64,000 nt of DNA from Bacilli bacterium (GCA_017450205.1 JAFSVF010000009.1:62001-126000), one strand, 5' to 3'; positions 26,690-36,258 are shown, counted from the first letter of the stretch. Notes: generated by a model not told the origin, from the letters alone. Numbers and translations: made by a program.

Positions 26690-27577
26690 ATGGATGATTT
26701 TTATTTAGAAGAGACTAGCAAAAAAGAAATTTTTTTTAAAATATTTATTACTTTAATAATTGTTGCTTGTGCAGTTCTTTTAGGTATGTATTTAATTGGT
26801 AAAAATTCATTACATATTAATAAAGAAATAACTGTTGAAGTAGGAGATACTTTATCTAAAAAGGTAAGTGATTATGTTTTAGGTAAGATTAAGAATACTA
26901 CTGAATATAAGATTAAAGTAGATAAATTAAAACTTGGTGAAAAAGTAGAAAAAACTGGTGAATATAAATATACAGTTAAATATAATAATCATATTAAAGA
27001 AGGTGTTATTAAAGTAGTAGATACTAAAGCTCCTGTTGTTAGTGTTCAAGATTTAACTGTAGGTTTAAATGAAGACTATGATTTAGATGATTTTGTTACT
27101 TCTTGTGAAGATTATTCTAAACCTTGTACTATTCAACTTAAGGATGATAAAGAATATACCAGTGTAGGAACTTATGATATTACTTTAGTTATTAGTGATA
27201 CTTTTAATAATAAGACAGAAAAGAAAGCTAAACTTACTATTAAAGAAGGATATTCTTTAAAGAGTGTAAAAGAAAGTGATACAAATATTGTTAGCATGGA
27301 ACCTAATGTAGATAATTTTAAAGATGAATATATATTCAAAAAGTTTGATAAAGCATCTATGCCTGATGATGAAGAATCTATTGCAGAAGAATATTTATAT
27401 GAAATAATTAATGATGATATGTCAAAGTATATTCCAAGTGAATATGTTGGTTCTTCAATTATAAATCAAGAAACAATTGAGCTTTTTAATAAATATGGAT
27501 ATATAGTAGGATATGCTTTCAAAGTAAAATTATCTAATGGAGAAGAAACATATTTAAAAAATAATCAAGAAAATTAA
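26690..27577 (+). CDS. Membrane-anchored protein with Ig-like (DUF5011-type) domain
   Basis: Type II membrane protein of 295 residues: a short cytosolic start, one membrane span (about 16-38), then an outer region. Residues about 105-190 form an Ig-like bacterial domain of the DUF5011/Big type (VVDTKAPVVSVQDLTVGLNEDYDLDDFV, closing SVGTYDITLVISDTFNNKTEKKAKLTI), with two cysteines (SCEDYSKPC) that could pair. The C-terminal 100 residues are unassigned. Such domains usually mediate surface contacts. It directly follows the 118-residue gene. Confidence 0.75.
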   Translation: MDDFYLEETSKKEIFFKIFITLIIVACAVLLGMYLIGKNSLHINKEITVEVGDTLSKKVSDYVLGKIKNTTEYKIKVDKLKLGEKVEKTGEYKYTVKYNNHIKEGVIKVVDTKAPVVSVQDLTVGLNEDYDLDDFVTSCEDYSKPCTIQLKDDKEYTSVGTYDITLVISDTFNNKTEKKAKLTIKEGYSLKSVKESDTNIVSMEPNVDNFKDEYIFKKFDKASMPDDEESIAEEYLYEIINDDMSKYIPSEYVGSSIINQETIELFNKYGYIVGYAFKVKLSNGEETYLKNNQEN

Positions 27578-27600
27578 ATTTTTTCTTGATTTTTCTTTTT
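27564..27600 (+). terminator. Terminator overlapping the stop codon
   Basis: ATCAAGAAAA / TTTTCTTGAT (27564-27573, 27581-27590) followed by a T-rich run. The TTGATT inside it also serves as a possible -35 box for the next unit. Confidence 0.8.
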
Positions 27601-27613
27601 ATAAGAGTATAAT
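27586..27613 (+). promoter_or_regulatory. Promoter of the candidate structured RNA
   Basis: TTGATT (27586-27591) and TATAAT (27608-27613) with 16-base spacing, predicting a start near 27620. Confidence 0.6.
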
Positions 27614-27619
27614 GATTAC

Positions 27620-27785
27620 TTGTGGGTGTCATTTACCCGGAAGATAATAGATAACACTAAACACTTAATTATTTCTTTATACACAACTTGATCTTTATCT
27701 ATTAAAACAACTGAGACTATACAACTTTTGATCTTCCAAACAAATGATAATATAGATTCTAGAGGATTATCTCTAGTTTTTTTGT
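27620..27785 (+). ncRNA. Candidate structured RNA upstream of polC
   Basis: A non-coding stretch between a promoter and a terminator, about 165 bases. It can fold as follows: hairpin GGGT/ACCC (27624-27627, 27635-27638), whose loop TCATTT (27629-27634) can pair with AAATGA (27742-27747) as a pseudoknot; a nested long stem GGAAGAT/ATCTTCC (27639-27645, 27731-27737) and AATAGATAA/TTATCTATT (27646-27654, 27695-27703); and a terminator CTAGAG/CTCTAG at 27759-27776 with a T run. ACAACTT-type segments recur at 27683, 27708 and 27722. It does not match 4.5S, tmRNA, RNase P, T-box or TPP patterns that I know. It may be a small RNA or a leader controlling polC. Confidence 0.55.
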
Positions 27786-27800
27786 GAAAAAAATTAGTTT

Positions 27801-27846
27801 TTAAAGTAAACTTTAAGTATAAAAAGATATATAAATTTGGTAAAAT
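27801..27846 (+). promoter_or_regulatory. polC upstream region with palindrome
   Basis: The palindrome TTAAAGT-AA-ACTTTAA (27801-27816) is followed by A/T-rich sequence and TAAAAT (27841-27846), which could be the -10 of polC, 27 bases before its start. No good -35 is seen at 17 bases. Assignment is tentative. Confidence 0.35.
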
Positions 27847-27873
27847 AGTAAGTGATGAAATGGAAGATGTAAA

Positions 27874-30800
27874 ATGGATGATAAACTACTAAGATTTTTC
27901 AAAAAAATTGGTTTTAATGATATTATTTCTTTTGAAAATGCATCATTTGAATCATGCATTATACATAAGAAGACTAATGCTTGGACTATAAAAATAAGTG
28001 CACCTGAAATAATACCTGTTTCATCAATGATGAGCTTAAAGAAGTTATGTAGTGAAGGTATTGATGAAGTTGATACTATTAATATAGATATTAATTATGA
28101 ATCATTAAATCCTGATTTAGTTTTAGAGTATTTTAATTACTTCTTTAAGAATATAGTTAAAGATCAAATTGCTTTATCTGGTATTGATTATGATTTAATT
28201 ACTATTAGTGAAGATACTATTAATATTGATGTTACATCTGAAATGGAAAAGAAACTTATTAAAGCCGAAGAAAAGAAGTTATTATCTTATTTAAAAGATG
28301 TAGGTATTAATGGATTTAAAATAAAATGTAATATAAATGATGTTGAAAGAGCACAAATAAAAAAGATAATAAAGAAAACTAAAGAAGAAGTAGTAGTTCC
28401 TATTCCTATTATTAATCCAAATACTAAAGAACAAAAATGGGTACCTAAGAAAAAGGTTGAATATCAAAGAGAAGGTTTAGTACCAATTGTATCTCTAACT
28501 AAAGAAGAAAATGCAGTTAATCTAGAAGCTTATGTAATAGACACTGAAGGTATGGTTAGACAAAAGAAGACTGGTGGAGAGTTTTATTTAATTAATATTA
28601 AGATTTCTGATAATACTTCATCTATATTAGGAAAATACTTTGCTAGTGATGAAGAAGATTATATGAAAGTTATGAAAGAGTTAAAGAAAGGTAATTGGTA
28701 TCACTTTACTGGTCAAGTAAGAGATGATCAATATGCTCATGATTTAGTATTTAATATGAGAACTTATGAACAAATTGATTCTCCGATTGTTAAAAGAAAA
28801 GATGATTATCCAGAAAAGAGAGTTGAGTTACATGCTCATACTATGATGTCTCAAATGGATGGAGTAATTAATGAAGAAGAATTAGTTGATACTGCTATTA
28901 GATTTGGTCATAGTGGAGTTGCAATAACTGACCATGATTGTTGCCAAGCATTTCCACACGTTTTTGATAAAGTTACTAAATATAATAAGTCTAAGAAAAA
29001 AGAATTTGATGAAAAAATTAAAGAAAATGAAAAGAGTATCGAAGAGTTAAAAGAATCAGGTAATACTGAAGGAATAAAAGCTTTAGAAGAAATGAATGAA
29101 GAATTAAGAAATGAAAAGAAAAACTATGTTCCTTTTAAAGCTGCTTATGGTGTTGAACTTGATATGTTTGATTCATTCTTAAATGTTTGTTTCAATGCTG
29201 ATGATAGAAAATTGAAAAATCAAACATATGTAGTATTCGATACTGAAACAACTGGTTTTAACCCTGGTATTGGGGATTCTATGATTGAAATTGGTGGTGT
29301 TAAAGTTAAGGATGGAGAAGTAATTGATAGATTTGATGAACTTATTAATCCTGGTCACCATATTGATGAAGCAATTACTAGAGTTACTAATATAAGTGAT
29401 GATGATGTTAAGAATGCTGATAATGAAGAAAATGTAACTAAGAGATTTAAAGAGTGGATTGAAGATTTACCACTTGTTGCTCATAATGCAAAATTCGATA
29501 AAAATATGTTAGATATGGCATATTTTAAATATGATTTAGGTCCACTTAAAAATCCTATTATTGATACACTTAATTTATCACGTGTGATTAATAGAGACCT
29601 AAAAAGACATTCACTTGCTGCTTTAGGTAAAAACTATGGAGTAGATACTGGTGAAGGCGATAGTGATGAAGAAGAAGATAATAGTGAATCTAATGTATAT
29701 GAAGTAAAGAGTGAAGTAGGTTCTTTAATTCAAGATGTTAAGTTAGATGGAGAATCAATATTTAATATTACTTCTGTTGAAAATGAATTAAGAGATGCTG
29801 CTACTGAAACAGTTGTTAAAGGATATAAAAAAGAATACTCTTTAACAAAAAAATATATTGGTTCTAAAACAGAAACTATTAATTTTGAAGTATTTTTAAA
29901 TAGTGATGATTTTAGTGTAGTTTCTAAAACTGGAACAATTAAACTTAATCCAGCTGAAAATAATATTCCAATTATTATTACTAATGGATTGCAAGAATAT
30001 AAGATTGATTATTCTATTTATGTTGGACAACACCATGGTGCTGATGTCGACTCGGAAAATACTGCTTTAATATTTAATAGTATGTTAAAGCAAATTGATG
30101 GTATAAGCACTTTAAAAGAACTTAATGATTTAGGATTACTGGAAAGTATTGCTATTAAAAATAATCCTAGATATTTAAAAAATATTCAAGATATGATTTC
30201 TTATAAGAATTATATTAAGATTAAAATGGATGGGGATACTAATCCTGAAAATCCATTTGAAGATTATGGAGTAGAAGGTTATTCATGGAAGTTTGATTGG
30301 TGTCATAAAGATCATCTTCAAATGTATGAGAATATTCCTAGTGAATCATTTACTGAAAATATTGCAAATGATTATGATTCAATAAAGCATATAACTATTA
30401 TTGCTAAGAATCAAAAAGGATTAAAAGATTTATTTAAGATAATTAGTTTTGCTAATACTAATTTTATGAGTAGAAATGCAAGAATACCAAGAAGACTAGT
30501 TAATGATTTAAGAGAAAATTGCTTTGTTGGATCTGCTTGTTTAAATGGTGAAATATTTAATATTGCACTTACTCGTAATGAAGATGAACTTGTTAAAGCT
30601 ATTGAATTTTATGATTATATTGAGGTTCAACCACTTGATAATTATATGTTTTTGATTGATTCTCATGATATTAACAATAAGACTCATTTAGTTAAGTTAA
30701 TAGAAAAGATTATTAGATGTGCTAAAAACGCTGGTAAGATGATAGTTGCATCTGGTGATGTACATAATTTAAATCCTGAAGATGTACTTGCAAGAGAAAT

Positions 30801-33654
30801 TATTGTTAATCAAAATGTTCCGGGTAAAGGAAGACATCCTTTAGCTAGATGCTTAAAATCTAAAGCTAAAACTCCAGTTAATAAAACTAATTTAGAAGAA
30901 GCAATAGCTAAAGCTGAGAGAAACAGTACAGATATAACTGATTTTGATAAAAAGATTTTAAAATATGTATATGTTTTAAGTGGATTTAAATCTATTCCAA
31001 TTACTATTAATAATATTTTAGATATATATGCTACTCAAAAAGAGTTAAAGGCTAGTGATGAACTTGAACAAATTAAAAATGAAGAAGATAAAAAGTCTGC
31101 TATTAATAAAGCATTAGGTAAGTTTACTAGAAATGGTATTATTGGATTTGATTTTGAAAATGGTACTTATAAATTATTATCTAAGTATACTGATACTGGA
31201 TTAACTGTTCATGGAAGTATTCCTAATCAATTCTTTAGAACTACTAAAGAAATGTTAGATGCATTCTCATTTATTAAAGATAAAGATTTAGTTCATGAGA
31301 TGGTTATTGATAATCCTAATAAGATTATTTCTGAGTTAGAAGAAATTCAAGTAATAGATTATCCTGAAAAACCTTATTCTCCAATTATTGAACACTCACA
31401 AGAAATATGTAGAGATTTAGTATTTGATAAAGCTCACTCAATGTATGGAGATCCACTTCCTAGAAATATTGAAGAACGTATTGCTCAAGAATTCTATGGA
31501 GATAAGATTACTGATTTAGTTAAAGCTCACATGGATCAAGAATATCCTAATATGAGTGAAGAAGAAAAAGATAAAATGTTTTCTAGTTACTTACATGATG
31601 TAATTATGTCAGGTTATGATGGAGTAGTTAAGTTAAAGACTGAAGAGATTAAAAGAGATGAACCTGAGTTAAGTGATGAAGAGGCTATTGAAAAAGCTAA
31701 ACTTAAACTTACTGGTATCATTGGTGGTGGATTTGACGTTATTTATTTAATTGCACAAAAGTTAGTTAAGCACTCTAATGATGATGGATTCTTAGTTGGA
31801 TCTCGTGGTTCAGTTGGTTCTTCATTTGTTGCATCAATGATGGGTATTACTGAATGTAATGGACTTCCTGCACATTATTATTGTCCTAAGTGTTGTCATA
31901 ATGAATTTGTTGATTCTGAAGGACATGCTTATGCTGAAAAATATGCAAGTGGATACGATTTACCAAATAAGGATTGTCCTGAGTGTGGAACATTAATGAT
32001 TCACCAAGGTAATGACATGCCATTTGCAACATTCCTAGGTTTTGCAGGAGAAAAAGTACCTGATATTGACCTTAACTTTTCAGGATTAAATCAAGCATCA
32101 GCTCATGCTTATACAAAAGTATTATTTGGTACAGATAATGTTTATAGAGCAGGTACTATTGGTACAGTTGCTGATAAAACAGCATTTGGTTATGTACAAG
32201 GATTTTATGAGGATAGAGAATATAATGATTTAGTACAAGAAGCTAAAATGTATGGTGTTAAAGTTGCTTCTAAAGATGATTTAAAGAAGAAGAAACTTAT
32301 TAGATGTGATATTAGAGATGTTGAAGTTGAAAGACAAGCAATTGGATGTACTGGAGTTAAGAGAACAACTGGACAACACCCAGGTGGTATAGTAGTAGTT
32401 CCAGGATATAAAGATATTTGGGATTTTACTCCTTTCCAATATCCTGCTGATGATCCAACTGCTGAGTGGAGAACAACACACTTTGATTATCATAAGATTG
32501 AAGCAGACCTTCTTAAACTTGATATACTTGGTCACGATGATCCAACTGTATTAAGAAAACTTGGTGAGTTATCAGGAATTGATGTTAATGATATAGATCT
32601 TGGAGACTTAGATACAATGTCTATATTTACTAGTCCAAAAATACTTGGTAAATATACGGCTAGTGGTGAGGTAATTGATTTAGAACCTACTAGGTTAAGA
32701 GGATTAACTAAAGATGGAGTTAAGTATTGTCCAACTGGTACATTAGGTATTCCTGAGTTTGGTACACCATTTACTTTAGGAATGCTTGAAGATACTAAAC
32801 CAACTACATTTGGTGAACTTATAAAAATCTCTGGTTTATCACATGGTACAGATGTATGGCTTGGTAATGCTAAAGATTTATGTACTCCAAATGAAGATGG
32901 AGTTATTCAAGTTCCATTTAAGAATGTAATTGGTTGTCGTGATGACATTATGGTTAACTTAATTGCATGGGGACTTCCTGCTGGTAAAGCATTTAAGATA
33001 ATGGAGTTTGTAAGAAAAGGTAGAGCAAGTAAAGATCCTGCTGGATGGAAAGAACATGCAGAGTATATGAGAGAACATAATATTCCTGAATGGTATATTG
33101 AATCTTGTAGTAAGATTAAATACATGTTCCCTAAAGCGCATGCTACTGCGTATGTAACAAGTGCATTTAGAATTGCCTGGTTTAAAGTACATCATCCAAT
33201 TTGGTATTATTGTGCTTATCTTTCAATAAGAAGAGATAAATTTGATGTCGCATCTATGATTCAGGGTGAAAAAGGTATAAGAGATAAGATTGATGAAATG
33301 GATATGACTCCAAATCTATCGGATGTAGATAAAGAAAAAAGAGATACACTTCTTTTATGTTTAGAGATGTGTGCTAGAGGTTTCTACTTCAAAAATATAG
33401 ATATTGAAAAGAGTGAAGCTAAAGACTTTGTTATTACTGAAGATGGTAAGGGACTTATTATTCCATTTTGTGCGATTGATGGTTTAGGTGAAAATGTTGC
33501 AATGAAGATTATTGAAGAACGTAAGAAAATGCCATTTATTTCACAAGAAGATTTACATAATAGAGGTAAATGTCCAACAAGTGCTATGGAAAAACTAAAA
33601 GAACTTGGTGTATTTTATAATCTAAGTGAATCAAATCAATTATCGTTGTTTTAA
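27874..33654 (+). CDS. polC: DNA polymerase III PolC-type, unusually long
   Basis: Replicative polymerase of low-GC Gram-positives with its own 3'-5' exonuclease. Order: N-terminal domains, OB fold (about 215-310), PHP part with HAHT from 320, exonuclease starting FDTETTG (Asp456, Glu458), rest of PHP, then palm and fingers with GSRGSVGSS, a zinc finger (Cys1337 CPKC and Cys1368 CPEC region) and catalytic PDIDLNFSG (Asp1397, Asp1399). At 1926 residues it is about 480 longer than Bacillus PolC. Extra material is seen at about 370-425 (coiled coil inside PHP), 590-714 (acidic, beta-rich, just before the last exonuclease motif HHGADVDS), about 800-835, 995-1116 (possibly winged-helix) and after the DTMSIFTSP segment. 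Confidence 0.95.
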   Translation: MDDKLLRFFKKIGFNDIISFENASFESCIIHKKTNAWTIKISAPEIIPVSSMMSLKKLCSEGIDEVDTINIDINYESLNPDLVLEYFNYFFKNIVKDQIALSGIDYDLITISEDTINIDVTSEMEKKLIKAEEKKLLSYLKDVGINGFKIKCNINDVERAQIKKIIKKTKEEVVVPIPIINPNTKEQKWVPKKKVEYQREGLVPIVSLTKEENAVNLEAYVIDTEGMVRQKKTGGEFYLINIKISDNTSSILGKYFASDEEDYMKVMKELKKGNWYHFTGQVRDDQYAHDLVFNMRTYEQIDSPIVKRKDDYPEKRVELHAHTMMSQMDGVINEEELVDTAIRFGHSGVAITDHDCCQAFPHVFDKVTKYNKSKKKEFDEKIKENEKSIEELKESGNTEGIKALEEMNEELRNEKKNYVPFKAAYGVELDMFDSFLNVCFNADDRKLKNQTYVVFDTETTGFNPGIGDSMIEIGGVKVKDGEVIDRFDELINPGHHIDEAITRVTNISDDDVKNADNEENVTKRFKEWIEDLPLVAHNAKFDKNMLDMAYFKYDLGPLKNPIIDTLNLSRVINRDLKRHSLAALGKNYGVDTGEGDSDEEEDNSESNVYEVKSEVGSLIQDVKLDGESIFNITSVENELRDAATETVVKGYKKEYSLTKKYIGSKTETINFEVFLNSDDFSVVSKTGTIKLNPAENNIPIIITNGLQEYKIDYSIYVGQHHGADVDSENTALIFNSMLKQIDGISTLKELNDLGLLESIAIKNNPRYLKNIQDMISYKNYIKIKMDGDTNPENPFEDYGVEGYSWKFDWCHKDHLQMYENIPSESFTENIANDYDSIKHITIIAKNQKGLKDLFKIISFANTNFMSRNARIPRRLVNDLRENCFVGSACLNGEIFNIALTRNEDELVKAIEFYDYIEVQPLDNYMFLIDSHDINNKTHLVKLIEKIIRCAKNAGKMIVASGDVHNLNPEDVLAREIIVNQNVPGKGRHPLARCLKSKAKTPVNKTNLEEAIAKAERNSTDITDFDKKILKYVYVLSGFKSIPITINNILDIYATQKELKASDELEQIKNEEDKKSAINKALGKFTRNGIIGFDFENGTYKLLSKYTDTGLTVHGSIPNQFFRTTKEMLDAFSFIKDKDLVHEMVIDNPNKIISELEEIQVIDYPEKPYSPIIEHSQEICRDLVFDKAHSMYGDPLPRNIEERIAQEFYGDKITDLVKAHMDQEYPNMSEEEKDKMFSSYLHDVIMSGYDGVVKLKTEEIKRDEPELSDEEAIEKAKLKLTGIIGGGFDVIYLIAQKLVKHSNDDGFLVGSRGSVGSSFVASMMGITECNGLPAHYYCPKCCHNEFVDSEGHAYAEKYASGYDLPNKDCPECGTLMIHQGNDMPFATFLGFAGEKVPDIDLNFSGLNQASAHAYTKVLFGTDNVYRAGTIGTVADKTAFGYVQGFYEDREYNDLVQEAKMYGVKVASKDDLKKKKLIRCDIRDVEVERQAIGCTGVKRTTGQHPGGIVVVPGYKDIWDFTPFQYPADDPTAEWRTTHFDYHKIEADLLKLDILGHDDPTVLRKLGELSGIDVNDIDLGDLDTMSIFTSPKILGKYTASGEVIDLEPTRLRGLTKDGVKYCPTGTLGIPEFGTPFTLGMLEDTKPTTFGELIKISGLSHGTDVWLGNAKDLCTPNEDGVIQVPFKNVIGCRDDIMVNLIAWGLPAGKAFKIMEFVRKGRASKDPAGWKEHAEYMREHNIPEWYIESCSKIKYMFPKAHATAYVTSAFRIAWFKVHHPIWYYCAYLSIRRDKFDVASMIQGEKGIRDKIDEMDMTPNLSDVDKEKRDTLLLCLEMCARGFYFKNIDIEKSEAKDFVITEDGKGLIIPFCAIDGLGENVAMKIIEERKKMPFISQEDLHNRGKCPTSAMEKLKELGVFYNLSESNQLSLF

Positions 33655-33656
33655 TT

Positions 33657-33684
33657 AAAGCGAGTTTTTCTCGCTTTTTTTATA
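33657..33684 (+). terminator. Terminator after polC
   Basis: AAAGCGAG-TTTTT-CTCGCTTT (33657-33677) followed by T. Confidence 0.92.
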
Positions 33685-33718
33685 TTTTATGTTAGTATAT
33701 ATACCGGAGTGATTTTAT

Positions 33719-35608
33719 ATGGAAGAATACAAGAATAAACTTAATCCAATACAATATGAATATATTTATCATGTATGTAAAAGATTAGCTCCTCATTTAG
33801 ATGAATTTGATAGTTATATAAAACCTGAAAAGAAAAATATAATTATTCTTAGATGCTTAATTGATTCGTTTTTTGAGATGGATAACTTTTTAGATTTTGT
33901 AAAAAGAAATTCTTTAATAGATATGATTGATGTACCTGCAAGCGAAAATGAAAAAGGCTTAAATAAAACTAGAATAGAGGTATCTGATGATTTTGAATTA
34001 ATTAAGAAAGCATTTCTTTCATTTAAATCATTATTCTTAGTAGATAGAAACATCTATGGAACACTATCTTATATGCCATATGACATTATTAATAATCATG
34101 TATATAGAAATAGAAATCATAAAATGGAGGAATATTTACCTAAATACTTTGAAGATAACATGACAAGTGATGATGTTCCATTTAAAACATTTATGTATGA
34201 TTTAGAAAATGAATGCAGTAATCAACAAAATAGATATGTAAATAATGAGAATGAAAAAATATCTAATATGTTTATTGATTCAACTTTATTTAATGTAATA
34301 TGTGCAACAATTAATTCATCTTATTATAAAAACAATAATACTAGGATTGGTTTTATAGAAAACTTCATACAAGAATTAAGAAGAAACGATAGTATTTTTA
34401 AAAGTGGTGATATTAGAGAATATGATTATAGAAAGATATCACCAAGTGTAACATTTCGAACTGATAGAAATTTTTCAAAACGTTTATCGTTAGAAGGTTT
34501 AAGAGATTTTTATAACTACGTATATTTTCCTGATAATAATCCAAGTATTAGTGATATGACTCTTGAAGAATTCTTAAACTATACACGTTTATATTATAAA
34601 GATGAATATGAATGTGCTTTAGATAATTGTTTGATTAACCCTGAAGACTTTAATGCGATAGTAGATAAATATCTTCCAGATAATAAAAATAAAGTAGCAA
34701 AAGTAGAAACTCTTGAAGAAAAATTAGAAAGAAATTATAAATTAGCTCAAAATATAGAACTAGAATCTTTAGAACCGTCATCGACAAATAAAATATTTAA
34801 ATATGGAGAGACTAGTTTAAAAGAAATAACCTCTATTATTAATGAAATAACAAGCTTAGTAACAAATATTAATACAAGTGAAAATATAATAAGCGAAACA
34901 CTTAATGGAGTAGTCCCAAGACTTACAATATTTGATAGATTAAGTTCGAAAAGTATGTCCAGAAAAATGGAAGAAAACTTTGAAAATACGAAATCAAACC
35001 TTACAGATATAGAGAGTCAAATAAGTAATCATATAGAAATTTACGAGTATTTAGTTAAACTGTATGATATAAAACTAAATATAATTAATAAAATGCAAAG
35101 AGTTATTAATTCGTATTTAAAAAAAACAGATACAGGACTAATTAAAACCGCATTAATAAATAAGAAAGATAATTTAAAGTTAAATGAAGTTAGTACTAAT
35201 ACTATGAAAGCTCAAGTAATCGTTCTTGCGAGTAATCATATGAATGTACTAAATATGCTTTATAGAACAAAAGAAACGTTTATCACAGTAATTGAAGGAC
35301 AAACATTAATTAATAGTAGTATTCAAGCAGAAAAAGCAGCACTTAAGAATATTAAAAATATTGTTAATGTATATGAATCTGCATTAAATAATGATTTTGT
35401 TTCAGCTTTTGAATTAATAAACAAATTAAAAAGTAGTGGGTTAGACCAAAATTCTGCAAATCAATTAGAAACTAATATTTCAAATATTCAAGTTTTATTT
35501 AGCCCAAGTGTTATTGATGAAGTAAATGAAATTAAACCAAGTACTTCAAATATAGAAATTGAGACAGATGAAAATTTAATTTTACCAGTAGGTCATGTAA
35601 GAGACTAA
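33719..35608 (+). CDS. Hypothetical helical protein, 629 aa
   Basis: No family recognised. The N-terminal 330 residues are mixed, and the C-terminal half (about 330-600) is predicted to be long helices with coiled-coil character (for example NFENTKSNLTDIESQISNHI). There is no signal peptide or membrane span. It uses rarer codons (ATA, TCG, CGA) somewhat more than its neighbours, which may mean weaker selection or transfer. It begins after GTGATTTT, and its stop codon lies in a terminator. Confidence 0.7.
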   Translation: MEEYKNKLNPIQYEYIYHVCKRLAPHLDEFDSYIKPEKKNIIILRCLIDSFFEMDNFLDFVKRNSLIDMIDVPASENEKGLNKTRIEVSDDFELIKKAFLSFKSLFLVDRNIYGTLSYMPYDIINNHVYRNRNHKMEEYLPKYFEDNMTSDDVPFKTFMYDLENECSNQQNRYVNNENEKISNMFIDSTLFNVICATINSSYYKNNNTRIGFIENFIQELRRNDSIFKSGDIREYDYRKISPSVTFRTDRNFSKRLSLEGLRDFYNYVYFPDNNPSISDMTLEEFLNYTRLYYKDEYECALDNCLINPEDFNAIVDKYLPDNKNKVAKVETLEEKLERNYKLAQNIELESLEPSSTNKIFKYGETSLKEITSIINEITSLVTNINTSENIISETLNGVVPRLTIFDRLSSKSMSRKMEENFENTKSNLTDIESQISNHIEIYEYLVKLYDIKLNIINKMQRVINSYLKKTDTGLIKTALINKKDNLKLNEVSTNTMKAQVIVLASNHMNVLNMLYRTKETFITVIEGQTLINSSIQAEKAALKNIKNIVNVYESALNNDFVSAFELINKLKSSGLDQNSANQLETNISNIQVLFSPSVIDEVNEIKPSTSNIEIETDENLILPVGHVRD

Positions 35609-35625
35609 AAATTAGTCTCTTTTTA
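35600..35625 (+). terminator. Terminator overlapping the stop codon
   Basis: AGAGACTAA-AAA-TTAGTCTCT (35600-35620) followed by TTTTT. Confidence 0.9.
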
Positions 35626-35629
35626 TATT

Positions 35630-35647
35630 TGCGAAAAAATGTTCGCA
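35630..35647 (+). promoter_or_regulatory. LexA-type SOS box before ruvAB
   Basis: The perfect inverted repeat TGCGAA-AAAATG-TTCGCA contains CGAAAAAATGTTCG (35632-35645), which differs at only two positions from the Bacillus LexA box pattern CGAAC-RNRY-GTTYC. It overlaps the -35 region of the ruvA promoter, a position suited to repression. ruvAB is SOS-controlled in Bacillus. Confidence 0.75.
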
Positions 35648-35664
35648 TTTTGTTTTAGATATGT

Positions 35665-35670
35665 TATAAT
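35665..35670 (+). promoter_or_regulatory. ruvAB extended -10 promoter (TGTTATAAT)
   Basis: TATAAT with TGT upstream, 19 bases before the ruvA ATG at 35690 and 17 bases after the right arm of the LexA-type box. Confidence 0.7.
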
Positions 35671-35689
35671 TTAAAAGGATGGTGATTAT

Positions 35690-36244
35690 ATGTATAATTA
35701 CATAATTGGTAAGATAGTAGAACAAACAAGTTCTTTAATAGTAGTAGATAATAATGGTATTGGATATGATGTATATGTATCTAATCCATATGCTTTTGAA
35801 TTAGATAAAGAATATAAAGTTTATTTATATCATCATATAACTGAAAATTCACAAAGTTTATTTGGTTTTAAAAGTGCAGAAGAAAAAGAGTTATTTTTAA
35901 GACTTATTAATGTTAAAGGATTAGGTCCTAAAATTGCACTTCCAATGTTTGCAACTGGATCTGTTGATGGTATTATTGATGCAATTGATAGAGAAAATGT
36001 ACTTTATTTAACTAAGTTTCCTAAAGTTGGAGATAAGCTTGCTAGACAAATTATACTTGATTTAAAAGGAAAACTAGCTAAGGGTACAAGTAATGGAGAA
36101 AGTATAGATTCAAATGAACTTGTAGAAGTACTTTTAAATTTAGGTTATAAGAAACCTGAAATTAAAAAGATACTTCCAAGTGTTGATTATTCTAAGAGTC
36201 TAGAAGAACAAATTAAAGAAGCTTTAAGATTAATGCTTAAATAA
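35690..36244 (+). CDS. ruvA: Holliday junction DNA helicase subunit RuvA
   Basis: Tetrameric Holliday-junction-binding protein that loads RuvB for branch migration. The 184 residues hold an N-terminal OB fold (MYNYIIGKIVEQ, VYLYHHITENSQSLFGF), the helix-hairpin-helix region (FLRLINVKGLGPKIALPMF and FPKVGDKLARQIILDLKGKL) and a C-terminal three-helix domain (NELVEVLLNLGYKKPEI) that contacts RuvB. It precedes ruvB by 14 bases, with a LexA-type box upstream. Confidence 0.96.
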   Translation: MYNYIIGKIVEQTSSLIVVDNNGIGYDVYVSNPYAFELDKEYKVYLYHHITENSQSLFGFKSAEEKELFLRLINVKGLGPKIALPMFATGSVDGIIDAIDRENVLYLTKFPKVGDKLARQIILDLKGKLAKGTSNGESIDSNELVEVLLNLGYKKPEIKKILPSVDYSKSLEEQIKEALRLMLK

Positions 36245-36258
36245 AATAGGGGGATAAA

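Noticed and set aside
27620-27785. T-box, TPP riboswitch, tmRNA or signal recognition particle RNA
   Set aside because: The defining sequences (AGGGTGGNACCGCG, the paired thi-box elements, tRNA-like ends, the GGAAGGAAGC-type loop) are absent; CTGAGA occurs but without its partners.
29179-29361. Minus-strand frames inside polC (also 32281-32535, 32907-33125 and 32959-33195)
   Set aside because: No ribosome-binding sites, no recognisable proteins, and strong coding signal for PolC on the plus strand.
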